Shown: in pieces, positions 7,538-14,205 of the stretch
Numbering within the stretch: position 1 is the stretch's first letter
Layout: the number at the start of each line of letters is the position of its first letter
NCBI GenBank assembly: GCA_007126675.1
Contig: SLAU01000033.1
Span: 1 to 14,492, forward strand
DNA: 14,492 bases
Source of the DNA: Balneolaceae bacterium
GTDB lineage: Bacteria; Bacteroidota; Rhodothermia; Balneolales; Balneolaceae
Direction: 5' to 3'
Notes under the pieces: generated by a model
The model's input: only the letters and a program-made list of their open reading frames with translations
The model's database searches: none
Told to the model about the DNA's origin: nothing
Made by a program: the position numbers and the translations under genes

Positions 7538-7714
7538 TGGCAACCTGAGGTTGCCCAAAAAGTAAAACAATTAATAAACCAGCTTAAATAATTTAGTCAT
7601 TTAATCCCTCTCTATATTTTAGAGAGGGAGTTAGAGTGAGTCAGAAAGAAAAATCTAAATTATTTAAGCGAAATTTGATGAATCATGCCTTTTTGGACAG
7701 ACTCAGCGTTGCCA
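7538..7714. mobile_element. MITE-like non-coding element with about 59-bp terminal inverted repeats
   Basis: A 177-bp segment with long matching ends. Left: TGGCAAC (7538-7544), CTGAGGTTGCCCAAAAAG (7545-7562), 19 bases, then GCTTAAATAATTTAG (7582-7596). Right, in reverse: CTAAATTATTTAAGC (7655-7669), 19 bases, CTTTTTGGACAGACTCAG (7689-7706), one extra base, GTTGCCA (7708-7714). The 15-bp inner blocks match perfectly, the 18-bp blocks match at 15 positions, and the 19-base spacing is identical on both sides. The centre contains a further 10-bp hairpin, TCCCTCTCTA / TAGAGAGGGA (7605-7614, 7620-7629). The left tip is itself a palindrome (GGCAACC-TGA-GGTTGCC, 7539-7555). There is no transposase and no clear target-site duplication, so this is either a MITE or the fused ends of a deleted insertion sequence. 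Confidence 0.65.
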
Positions 7715-7863
7715 CTTTACGGCAGTGAGAAGTGAAACTGGCTACGTTTACTTTGCTAATTTAGCGAGAGGTTCTCGTCCCGTAGGTACTACTTTGTGGC
7801 AGATTACCGCAGATGGTACGCAGAGTAACGCAGATTTAATTCCATTAACCAATAATAAACTCC
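7715..7863. repeat. Non-coding spacer with four GCAGA-type short repeats (7799-7838)
   Basis: The stretch between the inverted-repeat element and the stop of the secreted GATase-like gene. Four units beginning GCAGA (7799, 7809, 7820, 7830) follow one another at 10-, 11- and 10-base intervals, of the general form GCAGANNNAC. The preceding AGCGAGAGGTTCTCGTCCCG contains a small GAGA/TCTC hairpin and looks like generic dispersed intergenic sequence. An open frame through here (start 7725) has repeat-like composition and runs antisense into the neighbouring gene, so I do not call it a gene. No terminator with a T run is apparent for the minus-strand operon that ends at 7864. Confidence 0.5.
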
Positions 7864-9129
7864 CTACGTTTGCCGCTTTTTCTTCTCCGCGGCGGGGAAA
7901 AGAATGTTATTCAGGATCAAACGATAACCGGGACTGTTGGGATGGAGGCTGAGGTCGGTTGGCGGATCGCCTACATAATGGGTGTAGTCTTCCGGATCGT
8001 GGCCGCCGTAGAAAGTGAATGTGCCTTCACCATGATTACCATGAAGATATTTAACCTGATTGCGACCCGGAGATTCGGCGAGGCTTACCACTGTTCTTTT
8101 AATTTTGTCTTTCTGGAAGGCAGTAGTTTGCCCGTAAAATCCCGGAATACTGCTCACATGATTTTGTGTAAGCATGGTAGGCACAGGATCCCACTTCGCA
8201 GAAAACTCAAAGAGCGTAAAATAATCAAGGCTTTCGCTGATCCTGTTCAGGTCAACTTCAATATCAATATCATCATGCTGATAGATGTATGGGTCGGTAA
8301 CAAGGCTGAAATTTTCGAAAGCAAGAGTGCGGCTATAATCAAGGCGTTCGTTTACGTTCGGGTCCATAGGCTGGCCGTCAATTTCCTGCGGAACGATGTC
8401 CATGCCTTCAGCTGCAAGGGCGATATCAAACGTATTTGTGCCGGAGCACATCGCAAACAGGAACCCGCCATTATAAATGTAATCCTTGATTTCTAAAACC
8501 ACATCAAGTTTCAGATCTGCAACCCGGTCATATCCAAGATCATCCGCAATCTCCCGGAGTTTGTTTACATCAGATATATACCAGGGGGCATTTCGGTACA
8601 TCGCCCAGAATTTGCCGTGCTGTCCGCTAAAATCTTCGTGATGAAGATGTAGCCAGTCGTAATTTTCCAGCTCGCCGGAAAGCACTTCTACATCATATAT
8701 TTTGTCGTAAGGTACTTCAGCATAGTCGAGCGCAAGTGTCACTGCATCGTCCCAGGGGAGTGACTGCGGCGGTGTGTAAACCGCAATTTTAGGTACAGTT
8801 TCCAGATTGATTGCTGCCATGTTCACATTTGGTTGTTCCACTTCCTGCACAATCGATTGAGCCTGAGATTCAGAGATAACCTCAACCTGTACATTTCGAA
8901 CGCGGCTCTTCCGCACAATTTCATTTGTATTGGTTGTAATAAAACTGCCGCCCCGGTAATTGAGAAGCCACTGACCGGTTTCACCATCAGCAAGGTGATT
9001 AAAAATAATACCATAAGCTTTCAGATGATTTGTTTGAGAGCCATCCATCGGAATCAGTACTCGTTCCTGTGCATGAACAATTGCAGCAAATGAAAAAGCA
9101 AAAGCTAATAAAAACAGTTTTTTTAACAT
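7864..9129 (-). CDS. Secreted GATase-like protein of unknown function (often labelled 'asparagine synthetase B')
   Basis: A 421-residue exported protein with a clear signal peptide (residues 1-20, ending VHA before QERVLIP). A first block (22-65) carries LIPMDGSQTNHLKAYG and WLLNYRGGSF. I recall this pattern from Bacteroidota proteins usually labelled asparagine synthetase B, but I see no synthetase domain. A Rossmann-like core follows: KIAVYTP (114-120), YDWLHLHHEDFSG (157-169) and GGFLFAMCSGTNTFDIA (221-237). The last resembles a nucleophile elbow around C228, as in class I glutamine amidotransferase or DJ-1-like folds. Near the C-terminus, GTFTFYGGHDPED (369-381) could supply a His and a Glu (H377, E380). 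A Cys-His-Glu triad is inference only. The gene starts 8 bases after the TPR gene, so the two are almost certainly one operon. Function unknown; a periplasmic hydrolase or ligand-binding role is possible. Confidence 0.75.
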   Translation of the reverse strand: MLKKLFLLAFAFSFAAIVHAQERVLIPMDGSQTNHLKAYGIIFNHLADGETGQWLLNYRGGSFITTNTNEIVRKSRVRNVQVEVISESQAQSIVQEVEQPNVNMAAINLETVPKIAVYTPPQSLPWDDAVTLALDYAEVPYDKIYDVEVLSGELENYDWLHLHHEDFSGQHGKFWAMYRNAPWYISDVNKLREIADDLGYDRVADLKLDVVLEIKDYIYNGGFLFAMCSGTNTFDIALAAEGMDIVPQEIDGQPMDPNVNERLDYSRTLAFENFSLVTDPYIYQHDDIDIEVDLNRISESLDYFTLFEFSAKWDPVPTMLTQNHVSSIPGFYGQTTAFQKDKIKRTVVSLAESPGRNQVKYLHGNHGEGTFTFYGGHDPEDYTHYVGDPPTDLSLHPNSPGYRLILNNILFPAAEKKKRQT

Positions 9130-9137
9130 CGGTAAAT

Positions 9138-11033
9138 TTATAAAGCTGGTATTTCGGTTGATTGTAGAATTTCTCTTACAAATTCAGCGTAAAAGCCTCC
9201 GGGAAATTCCATCAGTAATTCTTCATATAATTCTTCAATTTCTTCTGATGAAAAAATAAATGTTAACTCACCATCAGCAAATCGTTCATCAGCAGGCTCA
9301 AAGTTTTCATGTTTGTTCAATTTTTCAGCAGCTTTAACGCGCTCCCATAAAATTCTTTCTCTGAGCGGACTATTATGCATGTTCTCTGCTTTTCTGTTCA
9401 GAATTGCGTAGACAGTTTTCTTGTAGCTTTCAGGTAAATGAATTGCAAGTTCTACTGCAATGTCGTCAGAAAAGGGATGGTTGCTTACAACCAAAAAGGG
9501 TTCAAACAGATTCAACGCTTTATCATAGCTTCCGGTATGTATATGATGCAAGCCTTCGCCAAGTGCTTTAATTGTTGATCCGGTTGTATCGCTTCTGAGT
9601 CCATTCTTGATCCACATACGAAGTTTTATCGCATCGTTTGCGTAATAGGATGTATTTCTTCGTTCGAGAGATCGAAGCTGAATTTCCGCAAACTCATAAT
9701 CACCACCGTAAAAATCAGAAAGGCTGAGAAAGTAACGAGCCTTTTCTGAAAGATTAGAATCATCGGATGACCGATCGGCTCTTGTTAACGCCTGCCGAGC
9801 TCTCGTAAAATCACTTCGGAACAAAGCCAGTCTTCCTTCGGCATAGTAAGTATGAGCTGTATTTTCATGATTATTTAATTCCAGTAGTTTCTGATACCAT
9901 TCATCCGCTTTATCCGAATCTTTAAAAATATCCAGAGACAGATCAATTTGTGCAGATAGTACACGATCGAGGCGGTTATAATTGGGGGCTTCCTCAGCAA
10001 GCAGCTTGTTCAGGTCATACGCTTTTTGATACAGTTCATGCTGACGTTCCTGAGTTTCCAAACCGCGTTGTTCCAGATATCTTGCCCACAATTGATAGGT
10101 TTCAGAAAGTTCGCGGGTGGCTCTCGATCTTAAACCCGGTTCATTTTCTATGTAGAATTTAAAAGCATCTGCAGCCAGCTCGTATTGCCGTGCCGATTGT
10201 AATCTGCTTGCTAAATTAAACAGCGAATAATTTAAATCCGAAGTTTGAGACTCATAACGGCGTGCAAATACAAATGCCCTTCTGTAATCATCGATTTCGA
10301 GCAGAAGCCAGCTTAAAAGCTGTGCCAGCTGCGAATAAGCAGGATGATCCGTTTCAAGTTCCATAATAAAATCTTCAAGCTCCAGTGAGGCAATTGTATA
10401 TAATTCCTGATCTCTCATTCGCAGAAGACGCTGCTGCACTTGTCCCATCTGGCCAGGAGAATTCTCAATAAGTTCATAAAATGATTTCACCGCATTTTCG
10501 AACTGTCCGGCCTGCAGGTAAGTATTTGCAAGCTCGCTTTGAAACAGCTGAGGATTTTCAAAGTGTAATCTGGCTTCCATATACATTTCAATCGCCATCC
10601 TGTATTCTCTGCGGTCTGTCATTGATGAAGCAACCGAGAAGTATGTTTGAATACGATCCTTATTTGCTTCAACGACCTCATTCCACTTTTCTACAGCTTT
10701 ATCTTTTTGCCGGTTTATATGATACAGTTCAGCCAGTGTTATCCCGGCTCTCGGCATAGTTCTGTTTTCAGCAACCTGGTTTTCTGCAATCTGAATCGCA
10801 TCCTCAATACGCCCCAGGTTGATGAGCGTCTCGGTTAGCTTTTCAAAAAACACAAATGCGTTTGGGTTTCCCTCATGCAGCTGCTGCAGAATAGGCAGGG
10901 CTTCTTCATATTTTTGCTGCTGCATAAGGTTATTTGCGAGCTGATAATCACGATTTTGTGAATACAGGTCTGAGGGAACTGCAAAAACAAAAAGCAGTAT
11001 TGAAGAGAAAAACAGAGTTGCTAATTTATCCAT
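9138..11033 (-). CDS. Large exported TPR-repeat protein
   Basis: A 631-residue protein with an N-terminal signal peptide (about 1-26, ending DLYSQ), so it is probably periplasmic; there is no lipobox cysteine. The rest is almost entirely helical repeats. Recognisable TPR units include ANNLMQQQKYEEALPILQQL (33-52), the adjoining LGRIEDAIQIAENQV, and YLQAGQFENAVKSFYELIE. Further degenerate units run through the middle, with GDYEFAEIQLRSLERR and TGSYDKALNLFEPFL toward the C-terminus. TPR arrays bind proteins, so this is probably a scaffold. Its ATG overlaps the maf stop in TGATG, and the secreted GATase-like gene starts 8 bases after its own stop, implying coupled expression of the three. I do not recognise a named family. 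The tight pairing with the next gene suggests the two exported proteins act together. Confidence 0.85.
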   Translation of the reverse strand: MDKLATLFFSSILLFVFAVPSDLYSQNRDYQLANNLMQQQKYEEALPILQQLHEGNPNAFVFFEKLTETLINLGRIEDAIQIAENQVAENRTMPRAGITLAELYHINRQKDKAVEKWNEVVEANKDRIQTYFSVASSMTDRREYRMAIEMYMEARLHFENPQLFQSELANTYLQAGQFENAVKSFYELIENSPGQMGQVQQRLLRMRDQELYTIASLELEDFIMELETDHPAYSQLAQLLSWLLLEIDDYRRAFVFARRYESQTSDLNYSLFNLASRLQSARQYELAADAFKFYIENEPGLRSRATRELSETYQLWARYLEQRGLETQERQHELYQKAYDLNKLLAEEAPNYNRLDRVLSAQIDLSLDIFKDSDKADEWYQKLLELNNHENTAHTYYAEGRLALFRSDFTRARQALTRADRSSDDSNLSEKARYFLSLSDFYGGDYEFAEIQLRSLERRNTSYYANDAIKLRMWIKNGLRSDTTGSTIKALGEGLHHIHTGSYDKALNLFEPFLVVSNHPFSDDIAVELAIHLPESYKKTVYAILNRKAENMHNSPLRERILWERVKAAEKLNKHENFEPADERFADGELTFIFSSEEIEELYEELLMEFPGGFYAEFVREILQSTEIPAL

Positions 11034-11638
11034 CAGGGGTATAAAATATCGTAAATATTCTGAAAGTTCTTTTTCAGTCGGTTGTAAAATTCGTTCAGCG
11101 GAAACCCAACAACATTGTAATAGTCGCCATCAATCCGCTTAACAAAAAGGGCACCAAGATCGTCCTGAATGCCGTAAGCTCCGGCTTTATCAAGCGGACT
11201 ACCGCTTTTTACGTATCGATCTATTTCCATCTTATCAAGATCAGAAAATGTGACTTTTGTTTCTACTGAAAATGATAATTCTTTTTGAATAACGCCTTTC
11301 TCATCAGTTTCAGCCAAAAAACAGCCGGTAAACACTGAATGAATGGCACCGCTCAATACATTTAACATGGCTGCGGCCTCTTTTGTTGTACCCGGTTTCC
11401 CTAAAATTTTACCGTTGTGAACAACGATTGTATCTGCAGAGATATAAAAACCGGGCTTTTTGTTTTTATTGATCACCCATTTACCCTTAACAACGGCTAA
11501 ATGCTCAACAAGCTCTGCCGGTTTTAAGTTTTTATCATTTGATTCATCAACTTCTGGTATAATCGTTTCAAAGTTGATGCCAATTTGCTCTAAAAGCAGT
11601 TTTCGTCTGGGGCTTCCGGATGCAAGAATTATTTTCAT
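11033..11638 (-). CDS. maf: Maf-family nucleotide pyrophosphatase (dTTP/UTP type)
   Basis: A cytoplasmic house-cleaning enzyme that hydrolyses dTTP/UTP and modified nucleotides to the monophosphate. The 201-residue length is normal. All family motifs are present: the N-terminal ASGSPRRKLLLEQIG (6-20), SADTIV with the catalytic Asp at D69, GKPGT (80-84), a GAIHSVFTG segment (97-105), GSPLDKAGAYGIQ (146-158) and the C-terminal GDYYNVVGFPL. The GAYGIQ and GDYYNVVG pattern fits the YhdE dTTP/UTP subfamily rather than the YceF m7GTP subfamily. It is the first gene of the minus-strand operon and its TGA overlaps the TPR gene's ATG by one base. The nucleotide-sanitation role does not obviously match the two exported proteins downstream, so cotranscription may be only organisational. 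Confidence 0.95.
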   Translation of the reverse strand: MKIILASGSPRRKLLLEQIGINFETIIPEVDESNDKNLKPAELVEHLAVVKGKWVINKNKKPGFYISADTIVVHNGKILGKPGTTKEAAAMLNVLSGAIHSVFTGCFLAETDEKGVIQKELSFSVETKVTFSDLDKMEIDRYVKSGSPLDKAGAYGIQDDLGALFVKRIDGDYYNVVGFPLNEFYNRLKKNFQNIYDILYP

Positions 11639-11736
11639 ATTTCGTTAGTGGCGCGATTCTTAAATTTTTCCCTTATCAGATAATTAAATAACTTCGATAC
11701 CAAACAGAAGGTATCACTAATTCAAATCAGATTCAG
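11639..11736. promoter_or_regulatory. Divergent promoter region between maf and the DUF3098 operon, with an inverted repeat
   Basis: 98 bases between two start codons that face apart, so both operon promoters lie here. GATACC (11696-11701) and GGTATC (11710-11715) form a 6-bp inverted repeat around an 8-base loop, centred about 31 bases before the plus-strand ATG. It could be an operator or a small leader hairpin. I cannot identify convincing -35/-10 pairs on either strand. Confidence 0.3.
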
Positions 11737-12000
11737 ATGGCAGCACGACGTAAAAAAAGCAGGAAACAAGAAACCAAACCGATGGCATTTTCAGCCCTCA
11801 ATTATAAACTGTTAGGTTTGGGAGTTTTGCTGATCCTGATAGGATTTACAATCATGCGGCTCGAGAATGAGGTGTATGGAGTGGTTTCACTTTACATAGC
11901 ACCGGTAGTTATCATGTCCGGATATATAACTGTGATTGTTGCCATTCTGAAACGAGCTAAAACAGAAGGCGATAAATCCGAAGCTACAGTTTCCTCCTGA
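11737..12000 (+). CDS. DUF3098-family small membrane protein
   Basis: An 87-residue protein. A basic N-terminus (MAARRKKSRK) is followed by ALNYKLLGLGVLLILIGFTIM, the first of two transmembrane helices (about 24-40), then a short loop with ENEVYG and a second helix (about 48-71). The tail is hydrophilic. This layout and the NYKLL...GF-IM pattern fit DUF3098, a small Bacteroidota family of unknown function. Positive charge before helix 1 suggests the N-terminus is cytoplasmic. It is the first gene of a three-gene plus-strand operon: the DUF92 gene begins one base after its stop. No clear Shine-Dalgarno precedes the ATG. Confidence 0.75.
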   Translation: MAARRKKSRKQETKPMAFSALNYKLLGLGVLLILIGFTIMRLENEVYGVVSLYIAPVVIMSGYITVIVAILKRAKTEGDKSEATVSS

Positions 12001-12001
12001 T

Positions 12002-12829
12002 TTGCACAGGCTTACATCATATTCACTGGCACTGGCTGCCATAATACTGTTTGTTTTATCACCACAAACAGATGCAACTTTCTTTTTTACTGCAATAATT
12101 TTATCAGTACTTGTTGCTGCTGCTTCATTTCTGCTCAATTGGTCCACATTCGATAGTATCCTGGCAATTATTGTAACCGGCTCCGTAATACTTGGTTTTG
12201 CAGGGTGGAGCCTGGCTTTTGCCCTGTTTTTCTTTTTTGCAAGCAGCAGCATTCTCACCTCAATGAATAATCCAAAATTTGCAGGCAGTGCATCAAATAT
12301 GAAAAGCTCTGCCCGAAGAGATGGATTTCAGATCTGGTCAAACGGCTTTTGGGCCGTACTTCTCGTTTTGTTGTGGGTGATGGTCGATTCAGAGGCATTT
12401 TTGATTGCTGCATTCGCATCACTTGCCGTTGCCACCGCAGATACATGGGCTACGGAAATTGGAATCAGAAAAGCAAAAAGTACAGTAGACATTCTTTCAA
12501 GGAAGGAAGTGGAGCCCGGAATTGACGGCGGTGTTAGCAGAAGGGGATTTGTAGCTGCGCTCGCAGGTTCAGTATTGATTGCTTTATTCACAATAGGTGT
12601 TGATTTCAGCTCATCATCGTTTTTTATTATCCTAACTGTTTCTGCAGCAGGATTTGCCGGCGCTGTTGTCGACTCACTTTTAGGATCAATTTACCTTTCA
12701 AAGCAGATGAAAATTCCTTTTTTTGGTACGTCTCTTGTAAAAGCAGCTAACGGAAAGAATAACCTGGTGAACTGGTTAGCTACCGGTTCGGGTGCATTAC
12801 TGGCATTAATTATTCACACAATATTTTGA
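12002..12829 (+). CDS. DUF92 (TIGR00297-type) integral membrane protein
   Basis: A 275-residue polytopic membrane protein. Family motifs are RRDGFQIWSNG (105-115), ATADTWATEIG (144-154), EPGIDGGVSRRG (171-182), GAVVDSLLGS (220-229) and NNLVNW (253-258). Plant VTE6, a phytyl-phosphate kinase, belongs to DUF92, so a kinase acting on an isoprenoid lipid is possible; this is family extrapolation only. The best start is TTG at 12002, one base after the DUF3098 stop. The frame is open back to 11951 but has no better start, and the first internal ATG (residue 88) would remove conserved helices. The SLC1 transporter ATG follows its stop after three bases, so the three genes are probably translationally linked. 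Confidence 0.85.
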   Translation: MHRLTSYSLALAAIILFVLSPQTDATFFFTAIILSVLVAAASFLLNWSTFDSILAIIVTGSVILGFAGWSLAFALFFFFASSSILTSMNNPKFAGSASNMKSSARRDGFQIWSNGFWAVLLVLLWVMVDSEAFLIAAFASLAVATADTWATEIGIRKAKSTVDILSRKEVEPGIDGGVSRRGFVAALAGSVLIALFTIGVDFSSSSFFIILTVSAAGFAGAVVDSLLGSIYLSKQMKIPFFGTSLVKAANGKNNLVNWLATGSGALLALIIHTIF

Positions 12830-12832
12830 TAT

Positions 12833-14140
12833 ATGAAATGGTATAAAAAACTGCACTGGCAAATAATAATAGGTATGATTTTGGGTCTTTTCTGGGGGTT
12901 ATTCTCAGGTATAGTCGGGCTCACTGATTTTACCTCAAGCTATGTGCGGCCAGTAGGTACCATCTTTATTGATCTATTGAAGCTTATTGCAGTTCCGCTT
13001 GTAATAGCATCTCTTGTTGTGGGCGTTTCAAGCCTTAATGATATGGCCCGTCTTTCAAGAATGGGCGGTAAAACTGTAGCTATCTATATGGTAACTACCG
13101 TTTTTGCGATTTCCATAGGGTTGAGTGTTGTCAATATCATGAACCCGGGAGGAACACTGCCAGATGAAACACGTGCTTCACTGATGGAAAGTTATAGTGA
13201 AAGAGTGGAGGGCAGGGATGATGCTGCTGCTGTGGTTCAGGACAGAAATATTCTCGAATTTTTTGCGGATATCGTTCCAGAAAACTTTTTTGAAGCAGCC
13301 GGCGATAACACCAACATGCTGCAGGTAGTTTTTGTGGCATTGCTGCTTGGAATCGGCTTGATAAATATTCCGGCACAAAAAGGGCAGGTGCTCATAAACG
13401 TCTTCGAGTCTTTAAATGATGTGATCATTAAGATCGTTGATCTGATCATGAAAACGGCACCGTATGGCGTATTTGCACTAATGGCTGCTGTAATCGTAGA
13501 TCTGACTGGCGACGACCTCGGCCAGGCGATGATACTGCTTAGGGCACTTGGCTGGTACTGCCTTGCGGTGGTGATCGGCCTATTACTTCATGTACTCATA
13601 GTTTATTCAACACTCTTTAAGTTTTTCAGCAAGATGAAACTGAGGGATTTCTTTAAGGCTATTCAGCCTGCAATTTTGCTTGGTTTCAGTACTAGTTCCA
13701 GCCTTGCCACGCTTCCTGTAACTATGGAAAGGGTAGAGCGGAATCTGGGTGTGGGTGAAGAGGTGTCGAGTTTTGTACTTCCGGTTGGTGCTACAATCAA
13801 TATGGACGGAACCAGCCTTTACCAGGCAATCGCAGCAGTATTCATTGCCCAGGCTCTCGGAATGGACTTAACCCTGGCACAGCAGGTTACTATAGTACTC
13901 ACCGCAACCGCCGCCTCAATAGGTGCAGCAGGTGTTCCGGGTGCCGGTATTATAATGCTTGTTATCGTACTGCAGTCAGTTCAGGTTCCGATCGAGGGAA
14001 TTGCACTGATACTTGGTGTTGACAGAATACTGGATATGGCGCGCACGGCAGTGAATGTAACCGGAGATGCAGCTGTTTCTGTAGCAGTAGCACATACCGA
14101 AGGCAAACTTGGTGCGTTACATTTTGATGAAGAAGTATAA
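12833..14140 (+). CDS. SLC1/DAACS-family sodium- or proton-coupled acidic amino-acid symporter
   Basis: A 435-residue inner-membrane transporter of the GltPh/GltP family. All core motifs are present: the serine-rich hairpin 1 tip STSSSLATLP (286-295), NMDGT (323-327) in TM7, the hairpin 2 tip GVPGAG (367-372), and TM8 DRILDMARTAVNVTGD (397-412). By alignment to GltPh, D401, R404, T405, N408 and D412 match D394, R397, T398, N401 and D405. R397 holds the side-chain carboxylate and D394 the amino group. DctA-type dicarboxylate carriers lack that aspartate, so glutamate/aspartate uptake is more likely than succinate. A polar stretch (about 107-145) between early helices is a loop insertion. It is last in the operon after DUF92. 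No terminator is visible in the 65 bases before the next gene. Confidence 0.94.
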   Translation: MKWYKKLHWQIIIGMILGLFWGLFSGIVGLTDFTSSYVRPVGTIFIDLLKLIAVPLVIASLVVGVSSLNDMARLSRMGGKTVAIYMVTTVFAISIGLSVVNIMNPGGTLPDETRASLMESYSERVEGRDDAAAVVQDRNILEFFADIVPENFFEAAGDNTNMLQVVFVALLLGIGLINIPAQKGQVLINVFESLNDVIIKIVDLIMKTAPYGVFALMAAVIVDLTGDDLGQAMILLRALGWYCLAVVIGLLLHVLIVYSTLFKFFSKMKLRDFFKAIQPAILLGFSTSSSLATLPVTMERVERNLGVGEEVSSFVLPVGATINMDGTSLYQAIAAVFIAQALGMDLTLAQQVTIVLTATAASIGAAGVPGAGIIMLVIVLQSVQVPIEGIALILGVDRILDMARTAVNVTGDAAVSVAVAHTEGKLGALHFDEEV

Positions 14141-14205
14141 AGAAACCTTTTACATCACAGCGAGTTAAAAATTTATCGTAGAGGTTAATAAAATATCATA
14201 AACTG

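Noticed and set aside
7605..7629. TCCCTCTCTA/TAGAGAGGGA hairpin as a terminator for the maf-TPR-GATase operon
   Set aside because: A perfect 10-bp stem, but no T run follows on the minus strand and it is over 230 bases past the stop. It is better explained as the centre of the inverted-repeat element.
7725..7952. A plus-strand 75-codon open frame starting MRSETGYVYF
   Set aside because: It crosses the GCAGA repeats and then runs antisense into the conserved C-terminus of the secreted GATase-like gene. The sequence looks like translated dispersed repeat.
7870..8496. A 208-codon plus-strand open frame opposite the secreted GATase-like gene
   Set aside because: It lies wholly antisense to a gene with a signal peptide, conserved-looking motifs and operon spacing; its own translation has no domain pattern.
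11887..12258. A 123-codon minus-strand open frame across the DUF3098/DUF92 junction
   Set aside because: Antisense to two well-supported membrane-protein genes; its low-complexity Lys/Ala/Ser content is the usual shadow of hydrophobic coding sequence.
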